From: Pseudoalteromonas sp. H105
GTDB taxonomy: Bacteria > Pseudomonadota > Gammaproteobacteria > Enterobacterales > Alteromonadaceae
Direction: 5' to 3'
NCBI RefSeq assembly: GCF_001469215.1
Contig: NZ_LOFH01000006.1
Span: 124,001-188,000, forward strand
Length of the DNA stretch: 64,000 nt
Part shown: positions 8,348 through 15,518 of the stretch, in pieces
Position numbering within the stretch: position 1 is the first letter of the stretch
Layout of the letters: each line of letters begins with the position of its first letter
The notes under the pieces: model-generated
What the model was told of the DNA's origin: nothing
Seen by the model: the letters and a program-made list of their open reading frames with translations, nothing else
The model's database searches: none
Program-made: the position numbers and the translations under genes

Positions 8348-10804
8348 TTAAGCTGCATCAGCCTTGTTGTCTGTGCTATTGCGTGCTGCTTTACCTGCCA
8401 GTAAATCTGCTGGATCAAAGTCATCAACATTAATCACATCTAAACGGGCTTTTTCAACTTCAGCTAGTTTGTCAGCTTCTGCTTGCGTTAAAATACCTGC
8501 TTCAAGGCCCATTTGTGCAACTTTATCAAGTTGGAAGAAAGGCAACTTAACGCCTTTCTCTCGACAAACTTTATCAAACAGAGGCTCAACAGCAAGTACG
8601 TCTTTAAGCGTTTGCTCTTGACGACCCACTAAGTTAAGTGGCTCATTGGTTAGGTATACATAACTTGCTAAACGATTACGGGTTTCACTTGGTACTTGTA
8701 ATAGTTGCGCTAGTTTATGCTCAAGCTTATCTGTCGGTTTACGAACCGGACGACCAAACGGGAATAACATAAGCTTAAGTGCTGCACGAAGCGGCGCTGA
8801 CGGCATGTTGTTAATTAAATCAGCAAGCGCACGTTGACAGTGGTAAAGGTGATCTTGGCAGCTCCATTGAACCAACGCAAAATCTTCTTTTTTACGGCCT
8901 TCATCGTTGTAACGTTTAAGCGTAGCAGACACTAAGTATAAGTAGCTTAATAAATCCCCTAAACGTGCTGAAATACGTTCTTTACGTTTTAGTGAGCCGC
9001 CGAATACTGCCATACTAATATCTGACATCAGTGCGAGCGATGCACTAAAGCGAGATGCTATACGGTAAAATTCAGCCGTCTCATCTTTGTAAGGCGTTTT
9101 TGTAAAGCGAGCGCCTGTAAAGGCGAGCCATTTGGTACGCACAAGGTTTGAAATAGTAAAGCCAACGTGACCCATTAGCGCCTTGTCGAATACTGCAAGT
9201 GCTTCTTCTTTGTCTTCAATAGCGCAAGCATTCAACTCAGTGAGAACAAATGGATGACAACGAATAGCCCCTTGACCATAAATAATCATATTACGGGTCA
9301 AGATGTTTGCACCTTCAACGGTTATGGCAATAGGTGCACCTTGATAGCCACGACCTAAGTAATTATTTGGCCCAAGCATGATACCTTTACCACCATGGAC
9401 ATCCATTGCATGGATAGTTGAATCACGCATTTGTTCAGTCAGGTGGTATTTAATAATAGCTGATACAACAGAAGGCTTTTCACCTAAATCGACAGCGCCG
9501 GTAGACATGCTTACGGCTGCATCTGAGCTGTAAGCGTAGCCTGCAAGTTTAGCGAGTGACTCTTCAACCCCTTCCATTTGACCAATAGGTAAACGGAACT
9601 GGCGACGAATACGGCTGTACGAACCACTGGCAAGTGCAATTGTTTTGATACCACCTACAGAGTTTGAAGGGAGTGTGATCGCACGACCAACCGATAAACA
9701 TTCAACCAGCATACGCCAGCCTTGGCCAGCCATTTCAGGACCACCAATAATGTAGTCAAGTGGTACAAAGATGTCTTTACCGCGCGTTGGGCCATTTTGA
9801 AATGGTACATTGAGCGGGAAATGACGACGGCCAATCTCAACACCTGACATATCGGTTGGAATTAGTGCACAGGTAATACCTAAGTCTTTTGTGTCACCTA
9901 ATAAACCGTCAGGATCTTGCATTTTGAACGCAAGGCCAAGTACAGTGGCAACAGGTGCGAGAGTAATGTAACGCTTATTCCAAGTTAGACTAAGACCGAT
10001 GACTTCTTCACCTTCCCACATGCCTTTACAGACAACCCCATAATCAGGAATTGCACTGGCATCAGAACCCGCTTCTGGTGACGTTAAAGCAAAGCACGGT
10101 ATTTCTGCCCCACTGGCTAAACGTGGTAAGTAATGATTTTTTTGATCCTCTGTACCATAGTGTTGTAGCAATTCACCTGGACCTAATGAGTTAGGTACAC
10201 CCACAATCGACGAAAGTAGAGTCGATTTACTAGTTAGTTTTTGCAGCACACATGATTGGGCAAAGGCTGAAAACTCAAGTCCGCCATATTCTTTTTTGAT
10301 GATCATGGCAAAGAATTTATTGTCTTTTAGGTATTGCCATACATCTTGTGGTAAATCAGTTAGTTCATGGGTTGCTTCCCAATCATCTAACATACTACAA
10401 ACGACTTCAACAGGGCCATCAATGAATGCTTGTTCTTCAATTGTTAGTTTTGGCATAGGGTACTGATGAAGCTTTTCCCAATCAGGTCGGCCGCAAAATA
10501 AATCGGCCTCCCACCACGTAGTGCCCGCATCAATTGCTGATTTTTCGGTATCAGACATTGTAGGGGTTACTTTTTTAAACATGGCAAAGATTGGTTTGAT
10601 AATGTATTGCTGACGAATGCCAGAGATAGAAAGCGGCACACTGATGATTAAAAATATTAACCAGCTAATTGCACCAAAAGCACCCGCAAAGGTACCAATA
10701 ACAAGGGTCGCGATTGAAATGCCAAGGGCTGTATTCCAGCTCGCTCTGTGGTAACTCGCGACGCTGAGCAGCGCGATTAAACCGAGTGTAAATATGAGTG
10801 TCAT
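8348..10804 (-). CDS. fadE: Acyl-CoA dehydrogenase FadE
   Basis: FadE carries out the first, FAD-dependent step of fatty-acid beta-oxidation, forming trans-2-enoyl-CoA. The 818-aa length and layout match E. coli FadE (814 aa): two N-terminal membrane helices (~1-50), then the acyl-CoA dehydrogenase fold with CFALTSPEAGSDA (~240), RGKDIFVPLDYIIGG (~330), and VHGGKGIMLGPNNYLGRGYQG with TVEGANILTRNMIIYGQG (~470-510), followed by the long FadE-specific C-terminal domain. ATG at 10804 has AAGGA upstream. A FadR-like operator lies in the leader, which implies repression in the absence of long-chain acyl-CoA. Confidence 0.95.
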   Translation of the reverse strand: MTLIFTLGLIALLSVASYHRASWNTALGISIATLVIGTFAGAFGAISWLIFLIISVPLSISGIRQQYIIKPIFAMFKKVTPTMSDTEKSAIDAGTTWWEADLFCGRPDWEKLHQYPMPKLTIEEQAFIDGPVEVVCSMLDDWEATHELTDLPQDVWQYLKDNKFFAMIIKKEYGGLEFSAFAQSCVLQKLTSKSTLLSSIVGVPNSLGPGELLQHYGTEDQKNHYLPRLASGAEIPCFALTSPEAGSDASAIPDYGVVCKGMWEGEEVIGLSLTWNKRYITLAPVATVLGLAFKMQDPDGLLGDTKDLGITCALIPTDMSGVEIGRRHFPLNVPFQNGPTRGKDIFVPLDYIIGGPEMAGQGWRMLVECLSVGRAITLPSNSVGGIKTIALASGSYSRIRRQFRLPIGQMEGVEESLAKLAGYAYSSDAAVSMSTGAVDLGEKPSVVSAIIKYHLTEQMRDSTIHAMDVHGGKGIMLGPNNYLGRGYQGAPIAITVEGANILTRNMIIYGQGAIRCHPFVLTELNACAIEDKEEALAVFDKALMGHVGFTISNLVRTKWLAFTGARFTKTPYKDETAEFYRIASRFSASLALMSDISMAVFGGSLKRKERISARLGDLLSYLYLVSATLKRYNDEGRKKEDFALVQWSCQDHLYHCQRALADLINNMPSAPLRAALKLMLFPFGRPVRKPTDKLEHKLAQLLQVPSETRNRLASYVYLTNEPLNLVGRQEQTLKDVLAVEPLFDKVCREKGVKLPFFQLDKVAQMGLEAGILTQAEADKLAEVEKARLDVINVDDFDPADLLAGKAARNSTDNKADAA

Positions 10805-10821
10805 GTACTTAATCCTTAATA

Positions 10822-10837
10822 GAGGTCAGACCACCTC
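10822..10837 (-). promoter_or_regulatory. FadR-like operator upstream of fadE
   Basis: On the minus strand the sequence is GAGGTGGTCTGACCTC, containing the TGGTCNGACC core of the gammaproteobacterial FadR operator. It is 18 bp upstream of the fadE start codon. The match is by eye to the known consensus; binding is inferred. Confidence 0.6.
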
Positions 10838-10933
10838 CGTTAGAGTAGCGCTAGAATCGGTAATTATCAAGAGTCAAAATAAGATTATCTATCAGTTTAG
10901 TCATCAATTTGTAAAGAGTACAATGTGGAAACT

Positions 10934-10981
10934 AACATAAGCTTGCTATGGCCAACCTTATGTTTAACAATGCATAGCAAG
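10934..10981 (+). promoter_or_regulatory. Two interleaved inverted repeats in the former yafJ leader
   Basis: AACATAAG (10934-10941) pairs with CTTATGTT (10957-10964), and CTTGCTATG (10942-10950) pairs with CATAGCAAG (10973-10981). The arms alternate, so as RNA only one hairpin can form easily; as DNA they are two overlapping dyads. They lie in the intergenic region that was upstream of yafJ before prophage insertion. Confidence 0.55.
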
Positions 10982-11043
10982 AAGGCTTTATTTCATTGTA
11001 TAGGCGCTGCGATAGGGTTTTAGGTATAAATCGCGGCTACTTA

Positions 11044-11086
11044 TTTAAAGGTTTATATATTTTATGTGTGAGTTACTTGGCATGTC
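11044..11086 (+). other. attL, left attachment site of the prophage
   Basis: A 31-bp core (11044-11074) is identical to 45160-45190. A single mismatch then precedes 11 more identical bases (CTTGGCATGTC). It includes the ATG of the amidotransferase gene, leaving a dead stub here (MCELLGMS then VF and a stop). Confidence 0.9.
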
Positions 11087-11209
11087 CGTTTTTTAGATTC
11101 TATCCAGTCTTAACCTGTCGCAACCTCATATATTCCCCAGTATTAACAACACTAAAGCTGTTCATTCTGTCTCATTCTGTTATTGTTATCGCAAGCTAAA
11201 CTGAGACCA

Positions 11210-11239
11210 AAACTGTGACCAATGTTGTGGTCACAGTTT
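11210..11239 (+). promoter_or_regulatory. 12-bp inverted repeat upstream of the integrase gene
   Basis: AAACTGTGACCA (11210-11221) and TGGTCACAGTTT (11228-11239) form a perfect dyad with a 6-bp spacer, ending 13 bp before the int start codon. The half-site recurs next to attR as AAACAGTGACCA (45095-45106) and AAACTGTGACC (45107-45117). Its presence beside both ends suggests integrase arm-type or excisionase sites, possibly with int autoregulation. Confidence 0.65.
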
Positions 11240-11252
11240 AGAGCGGGCAATA

Positions 11253-12485
11253 ATGAACTTTACAGACAAATCAATTAAGGCACTTAAGGCCAAAGACAAA
11301 CGTTATGTATTAACCGAGTCAGGTAATTATGGGGAAGGGCGTTTACAAATACGTGTCAGTGAATCTGGCGCTAAAACGTTTCGCGTGCAATACCACTTAA
11401 ACGGTAAACGTAAAGTAATAGGCCTTGGCAATTACCCCACAGTTGACCTCAAAAAAGCGCGAAGCAAACACGCTGAAATATCAGTATTGTTAAGTGATAA
11501 TATTGACCCGCAAGAACAGCAATTAAAAACCCAAAAAGCAGAGTTCGCATCATCAGCAAAACGTACCATGCTAGAAATGCTCGATGACTTTAATGTATTT
11601 ATAAATACTCGCTGGGCAGAGTCAACAATAGCCAGAACCGAAAAGCTAATTAAAAGAAACATCACACCATTTATAGCAACAGAATTAATGCCCGATGAGT
11701 TCACAATCGACATGGCCCGCGACATTATTTACCGCGTCTACAACCGTGGAGCAAAAGAGCAATCGCGCCTGGTTCGCAGCACATTAATGAGCATATTAAA
11801 ATTCGCCATAGATTTTGATAATTCACCAGAGCAATACAAAAAGCCAAATCTCTACGACATTAAAACCAACTTCATTAGAGACATTAACTTTGAAACACCA
11901 AAAAACAAAGGCGAGCGATGGTTAAGCGAAGCCGAACTTAAAAAAGTATGGAATGCCGACGATCTACCTTATTACACCCAGCAATACATAAAATTGGCAT
12001 TGTTACTCGGGGGCCAGCGCGTAAACGAAGTTTATGGATCATACGTAAGTGACTTTGACGTAGAAAACAAAACATTCACCATTCCCGCAAACCGTATAAA
12101 AGTACAACAACGGGGCGATCACATAGTGCCACTATGTGAAACAGCAATACCAATCATCCAAGAGTTAATGCAACAAAGTGGTAAAGCAGGGCAAATGTTC
12201 CCTCACCGTGACAACCCAACAGCCACAGCCCACGTATCAACAATAAGAATGGCAATACTAAGGTGGTGTGAAAAAAACAACTTTGAACCATTCAACCCAC
12301 GCGACCTTCGCAGAACATCTAAAACGCTAATGGGTAAGGCGGGCATAGACAAAGTTAACCGCGATATTTTACAGCAACACAATAAGTTTGACGTATCCAG
12401 CGTGCACTATGACAGGTACGACTACATGAAAGAAAAACAAGCCAGCATTACAATGTGGGAAAGCTTTATACTAAACACCGTCTAA
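11253..12485 (+). CDS. int: Prophage tyrosine integrase, P4 type
   Basis: A site-specific recombinase that integrates and excises the phage at the yafJ 5' end. The 410-aa protein has the P4-type N-terminal domain (MNFTDKSIKALKAKDKRYVL... then GNYPTVDLKKAR), a SAM-like core-binding domain (~115-200) and the catalytic domain: Arg in GGQRVNEVYG (~255), PRDLRRT (~348-354), and a C-terminal HYDRYDYM with the nucleophilic Tyr (~390). It lies 167 bp inside attL, the usual position. Its stop overlaps the convergent S24 gene by 15 bp. The dyad directly upstream could couple its expression to integrase binding. Confidence 0.95.
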   Translation: MNFTDKSIKALKAKDKRYVLTESGNYGEGRLQIRVSESGAKTFRVQYHLNGKRKVIGLGNYPTVDLKKARSKHAEISVLLSDNIDPQEQQLKTQKAEFASSAKRTMLEMLDDFNVFINTRWAESTIARTEKLIKRNITPFIATELMPDEFTIDMARDIIYRVYNRGAKEQSRLVRSTLMSILKFAIDFDNSPEQYKKPNLYDIKTNFIRDINFETPKNKGERWLSEAELKKVWNADDLPYYTQQYIKLALLLGGQRVNEVYGSYVSDFDVENKTFTIPANRIKVQQRGDHIVPLCETAIPIIQELMQQSGKAGQMFPHRDNPTATAHVSTIRMAILRWCEKNNFEPFNPRDLRRTSKTLMGKAGIDKVNRDILQQHNKFDVSSVHYDRYDYMKEKQASITMWESFILNTV

Positions 12486-12842
12486 TGCACTCGTTGTTCT
12501 ATGCATTCTAATTGATTGGCTTACAACACCTTCAACACTGTATTCATCAAATTCAGTGAGCTTTAAAGGTGGGTTATCCGGGTTAGCAGATAAAAGCTGG
12601 TTATTATTTAAATCAGCAATTTTGCAAATAAATAGACCATTGAAAACAGCAACAATAACATCACCGTGTTTTAGTTTTTCAGCTCTATCAATTATCAGTA
12701 AATCGCCATCAAATATGCCCACACCTTCCATACTCCTACCGCTTGCACGCCCAATAAAGGTCGAGTTGCTAAGTAGGTTTTGATTTAAAGTACCCGCAAG
12801 CTCGCTTATTTTGGGACCTATCTCAACGTTCGATAATTGCAT
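12471..12842 (-). CDS. S24 family (UmuD/LexA-like) serine peptidase
   Basis: The 123-aa protein is nearly all peptidase domain. The Ser nucleophile is in ASGRSMEGVGIFDGDLLIIDR (~35), and the Lys base is in NGLFICKI (~74), spaced as in UmuD and LexA. The N-terminal ~30 residues contain no helix-turn-helix and no clear Ala-Gly or Cys-Gly cleavage site, so it is UmuD-like rather than a repressor. No umuC follows. Its leader GAGGTAGC precedes ATG at 12842, and it diverges from the first peptide cassette. It could respond to RecA filaments and take part in SOS signalling of the prophage (inference). Confidence 0.82.
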   Translation of the reverse strand: MQLSNVEIGPKISELAGTLNQNLLSNSTFIGRASGRSMEGVGIFDGDLLIIDRAEKLKHGDVIVAVFNGLFICKIADLNNNQLLSANPDNPPLKLTEFDEYSVEGVVSQSIRMHRTTSALDGV

Positions 12843-12911
12843 AAAGCTACCTCTTACTTAATTGGCTTAATAATTGCTTTGTCAACGCTCCAACTTACAA
12901 GGAGCAAAAAA

Positions 12912-13085
12912 ATGACACTTTCTATGTTACTACTTAGCGCGCTATCTTTCGATGTAACACCAACGCCAAGCGTACAAAAAATACAAAATACTGGCGGCAT
13001 TATCATCTTAAATCCTAAAAAGCCTAAAAAAGTTAAAAATACAGGTGGCATCATTATATTAAACCCAAAGAAAAAGCCTAAATAA
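12912..13085 (+). CDS. 57-aa peptide with a duplicated 12-residue motif (cassette A)
   Basis: The ATG at 12912 has a strong AAGGAGC site; a longer frame from TTG at 12837 lacks one. The peptide has a short hydrophobic N-terminus (MTLSMLLLSALSF) and then two exact copies of NTGGIIILNPKK at residues 26-37 and 43-54, joined by lysine/proline-rich linkers. The two DNA copies (12987-13022 and 13038-13073) differ in nine of twelve codons, all synonymous. The peptide sequence has therefore been conserved by selection after duplication. A hairpin plus T-run follows directly. Function unknown; the layout matches the second peptide gene at 14801. Confidence 0.65.
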   Translation: MTLSMLLLSALSFDVTPTPSVQKIQNTGGIIILNPKKPKKVKNTGGIIILNPKKKPK

Positions 13086-13102
13086 TAAAGGCAAACAACT
13101 AA

Positions 13103-13125
13103 GCCAGCGTAATGCTGGTTTTTTT
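13103..13125 (+). terminator. Terminator/attenuator after peptide A
   Basis: CCAGC (13104-13108) and GCTGG (13114-13118) with loop GTAAT, followed by seven T residues. Nearly the same hairpin (CCAGCGTCATGCTGG) follows the second peptide gene. It would let the peptide be made in excess over the membrane genes downstream. Confidence 0.7.
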
Positions 13126-13169
13126 GTCCCTAAACGTTTAGCATAGCCCTAAAAATAAAGGGTTTTAAC

Positions 13170-13754
13170 ATGGATTTTATTCAAGAACTCTATGAAAAAT
13201 GGCTAGTCATAAAGCCATATACAACCGTCTTTTCATCACAAGCAATTATCGCCACTGCATTTTTAGTAGCGCTTTTAAACTCATTAAGAAAAGCGATTTA
13301 TCATAAAGAATCGTTCAGTAACTTTCTTACAATAGCTTTTGTATGTGCAAATTACTTATTAACCGCTTTAATTACTGAGTTCGCGCTAGATTATGTACAG
13401 CGGCACGAATCTGCCGCGAGTGCTCAAAACTTATACCTAGCTGTTACATTAGCCAACATACTAACGCTTTTCATTATGTACAAAGCCCATGTTGCACTCA
13501 GTTATGTATTTACACCGTTATATTTTGCAGTAAATAAGCTGTTTCTTATCCTAAGTGCTTTTCACTTTGCCCTTTGGTTAAAGCTCGTAGTGTTAAATCT
13601 ACAGCAAGAATTTGCACAGTTTCATTACCTATATAGTTTTATTGTCCTATATATCAGTGGTGTACTCGCTGTTATAATGCTTTTTCCCTATATTCTAAAC
13701 ACTACTTTTGGGTGTATATTCACTTTCAGTTTGCCAAGGAGTCGCAATGTTTGA
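13170..13754 (+). CDS. Polytopic inner-membrane protein (cassette A)
   Basis: 194 aa with four to five hydrophobic segments (about residues 24-42, 50-70, 85-105, 114-135 and 152-175) and almost no soluble domain. No family was recognised. It lies between a short peptide gene and a single-pass membrane protein gene, the same order as 14801/14967/15518. Its stop overlaps the next gene by 8 bp. An AAAGGG element lies a little upstream of ATG. Exporter, immunity or superinfection-exclusion roles would fit, but nothing in the sequence decides. Confidence 0.6.
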   Translation: MDFIQELYEKWLVIKPYTTVFSSQAIIATAFLVALLNSLRKAIYHKESFSNFLTIAFVCANYLLTALITEFALDYVQRHESAASAQNLYLAVTLANILTLFIMYKAHVALSYVFTPLYFAVNKLFLILSAFHFALWLKLVVLNLQQEFAQFHYLYSFIVLYISGVLAVIMLFPYILNTTFGCIFTFSLPRSRNV

Positions 13755-14127
13755 ATTAATTTATATAGCAATAGGTATATTTGCAGTAATACTCATTATC
13801 AGTACCTGGTTAATAGCTCGTAAAAATATTTTCGAAGAGCAAGTAAGGGCTAAATCGGTAGAGGCCATTTGGTTAACCATTCAAGCAGAGCAAGAGCCAG
13901 ACATTCAAAAATCACTTAATTTTTTTAATGCAGCGCAAAAGCTCAAAGATGAAATAGCAGCGCTAACGTTCAATAAACCAAACTTTGCTAATTACAAATT
14001 AGAAGATGAAATACAAAGTAAAAAAGAAGAGTTTAAAGAAAAAAGCTTAGGCGAGTTACTCAGAGATTACGAAGTTAAATACAAATATGCTCAAACATAC
14101 CAAAAGTTCAATCAAGGCAATAACTAA
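13747..14127 (+). CDS. Single-pass membrane protein with charged cytoplasmic domain (cassette A)
   Basis: 126 aa. The N-terminal helix FELIYIAIGIFAVILIISTWLI is followed by a highly charged helical region (LEDEIQSKKEEFKEKSLGELLRDYEVKYKYAQTY) that probably forms a coiled coil. ATG at 13747 has AAGGAG seven bases upstream and overlaps the preceding stop. It ends just where the convergent CI-like gene ends (4-bp overlap). Unknown function; a partner of the polytopic protein is likely. Confidence 0.6.
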   Translation: MFELIYIAIGIFAVILIISTWLIARKNIFEEQVRAKSVEAIWLTIQAEQEPDIQKSLNFFNAAQKLKDEIAALTFNKPNFANYKLEDEIQSKKEEFKEKSLGELLRDYEVKYKYAQTYQKFNQGNN

Positions 14128-14540
14128 TCAGTTGTTGTCTTTTTTAATTCAATTTCCTTATTAATATACTCAAGTTGAATGTCAGCAAGCTTACGCAAAA
14201 CATCACTGTTATGTGTATCACCTTTAATAAATCCATTCATTGCAAGCACACTCAACCCCTTAAGTAGCCCATCTTTAATCACATCAAAATCACGTGTACC
14301 TTCGTGCAGCGTACCGTTAAGTAAATAATCAAAACTTAAGTTTTTAGCCAAGCTAGTCTGGTGTATGAGCTGAAAAGGAATAGAACCGCGGTTAATCGTA
14401 TTAGTGCAAAAAGAGTTGCTTAACGAAAGGTGTCGTTCAAGCCCAGCATTTTTATTAACACCATAAGCCATACACAAGCGTTTAAAAATATCACTTACAT
14501 GTTGCTGTTCTGGTGTTAGCGTCTTCTTAAGCTTAAGCAT
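14124..14540 (-). CDS. Phage CI-type repressor-like HTH protein
   Basis: 138 aa. Residues ~15-75 match the layout of the phage CI repressor DNA-binding domain: AYGVNKNAGLERHLSLSNSFCTNTINRG, then SIPFQLIHQTSLAKNLSFDYLLNG, where the IP-x-x-LI and DYLLNG elements are typical. The C-terminal part is a short helical region, not an S24 peptidase, so it is not self-cleaving. It diverges from the second peptide cassette. A strong dyad (14608-14632) and a LexA box lie in the shared region, so it probably regulates that cassette and itself. Confidence 0.65.
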   Translation of the reverse strand: MLKLKKTLTPEQQHVSDIFKRLCMAYGVNKNAGLERHLSLSNSFCTNTINRGSIPFQLIHQTSLAKNLSFDYLLNGTLHEGTRDFDVIKDGLLKGLSVLAMNGFIKGDTHNSDVLRKLADIQLEYINKEIELKKTTTD

Positions 14541-14607
14541 ATAACCTTCCTAATTAATCCTAATCAATACTAAACGAGTTTTATTTTGAAAAACAGAGAT
14601 TAATAAT

Positions 14608-14632
14608 AAAAACTTACAATGTGTAAGTTTTT
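14608..14632. promoter_or_regulatory. 11-bp dyad, probable operator of the CI-like protein
   Basis: AAAAACTTACA (14608-14618) and TGTAAGTTTTT (14622-14632) form a perfect dyad with a 3-bp centre. It lies 68 bp upstream of the CI-like start codon, in the divergent region. Confidence 0.5.
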
Positions 14633-14700
14633 ATTGCAAAGCATTCAAATTATGATATTTTCAATCCTCAAAATATCAGGGAATATAGAAATACTTTCCA

Positions 14701-14726
14701 AACTACTGTATAAATATACAGTAGTT
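14701..14726. promoter_or_regulatory. LexA (SOS) box upstream of peptide B
   Basis: CTG (14706-14708), ten AT-only bases, then CAG (14719-14721). The dyad extends to AACTA/TAGTT on both sides and fits the gammaproteobacterial consensus TACTG(TA)5CAGTA except at the centre. It lies 75 bp upstream of the peptide B start, implying DNA-damage induction of this cassette. Confidence 0.85.
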
Positions 14727-14800
14727 AATTGGTTGTAATTAGCCCCAATTAACTAACTTACACAAAGTAAAGTACAACTAACCCAACGAAGGGAAACATC

Positions 14801-14911
14801 ATGAAACCATATCCACTCAAAACACACCTAAAGTTAGCATCAAACGTATTTATTGGCGGCGATGACAACGGCGGCGGCGGTGACGGTGTAGAGCCACCAT
14901 CAACAAAGTAG
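14801..14911 (+). CDS. 36-aa glycine/aspartate-rich peptide (cassette B), SOS-controlled
   Basis: The ATG at 14801 follows GAAGGGAAACATC, an adequate ribosome binding site. The peptide has a basic N-terminal half (MKPYPLKTHLKLASNVF) and then IGGDDNGGGGDGVEPPSTK, a double-glycine followed by a small, acidic, glycine-rich tail. A leader plus double-glycine plus glycine-rich tail recalls small exported peptides such as microcins, but no maturation enzyme is adjacent. A perfect 10-bp hairpin (14921-14945) follows, as after peptide A. The upstream LexA box makes it the best candidate in the window for an SOS-induced effector peptide. Function is inferred only. Confidence 0.6.
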   Translation: MKPYPLKTHLKLASNVFIGGDDNGGGGDGVEPPSTK

Positions 14912-14920
14912 CGAGCCACT

Positions 14921-14945
14921 ATTAACCAGCGTCATGCTGGTTAAT
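14921..14945 (+). terminator. Hairpin after peptide B
   Basis: ATTAACCAGC (14921-14930) and GCTGGTTAAT (14936-14945), perfect 10-bp stem, loop GTCAT. The core CCAGCGTNATGCTGG is shared with the hairpin after peptide A, but no T-run follows here, so it may stabilise the peptide mRNA rather than terminate it. Confidence 0.6.
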
Positions 14946-14966
14946 GCTAATCAAAGGAAAGCCCCC

Positions 14967-15518
14967 ATGATTGATTTTTTAACAGCAACAAGCTGGACCA
15001 TACGCACACTAGAGCTAGTCATAGTATTAAACATACTGTATTTATTTAAACAGCACAGGTTTGCATTATTTTTTGGTGGTCAAAGTAATTTAAACACAAC
15101 AGATGATCACACAATGCACTCATGCTTTATTGCAGCGTTAACAGTCATGGTGTTTCATTTTGTAAGCGCAAACTTATCGCAGTACATTTTAACTATTGAA
15201 ATGGGTAAATTAGCGCTAAGGCAGTTCTTTTATTTTTCAATGTTTAGCTGTTCAGTGGCATTCTCAGTAACACTTTTCTTATTACACATAATTAGAGGGT
15301 GTACATTTTCAACACCATCGCGCCTATGCTTATATTTAGCAATCGCCCAAGCCATACTTCAGTTAATGCAATTCATCATGCGCGGTATGCTAGACAACAG
15401 CACGCTTTCACCTTTTTATAGCATGAGTGTCGTTTTGCTAAACATAGCAACACTTGCAGTAATTGCCGTATACCCACTTAAAGTAATCATTAACAATAGA
15501 AAAGCCGAGGATCGCTAA
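14967..15518 (+). CDS. Polytopic inner-membrane protein (cassette B)
   Basis: 183 aa from the ATG at 14967, which has AAAGGAAAG upstream; a longer frame from 14934 starts inside the hairpin. Four to five hydrophobic segments (about residues 12-28, 51-73, 82-108, 117-135 and 150-172). Size, topology and position match the 13170-13754 protein, and I take them as distant paralogues or functional equivalents. The stop overlaps the next start (TAATG). Confidence 0.6.
   Translation: MIDFLTATSWTIRTLELVIVLNILYLFKQHRFALFFGGQSNLNTTDDHTMHSCFIAALTVMVFHFVSANLSQYILTIEMGKLALRQFFYFSMFSCSVAFSVTLFLLHIIRGCTFSTPSRLCLYLAIAQAILQLMQFIMRGMLDNSTLSPFYSMSVVLLNIATLAVIAVYPLKVIINNRKAEDR

Noticed and set aside
10996..11199. 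67-codon frame spanning attL
   Set aside because: It crosses the attachment site, contains the stub of yafJ in another frame, and has no ribosome binding site.
12837..12911. N-terminal extension of the 57-aa peptide from a TTG
   Set aside because: It overlaps the divergent S24 gene start and lacks a ribosome binding site; the ATG at 12912 has AAGGAG.
12843..12911. A LexA box for cassette A
   Set aside because: No CTG-N10-CAG dyad is present; SOS control can be claimed only for cassette B and ogr.
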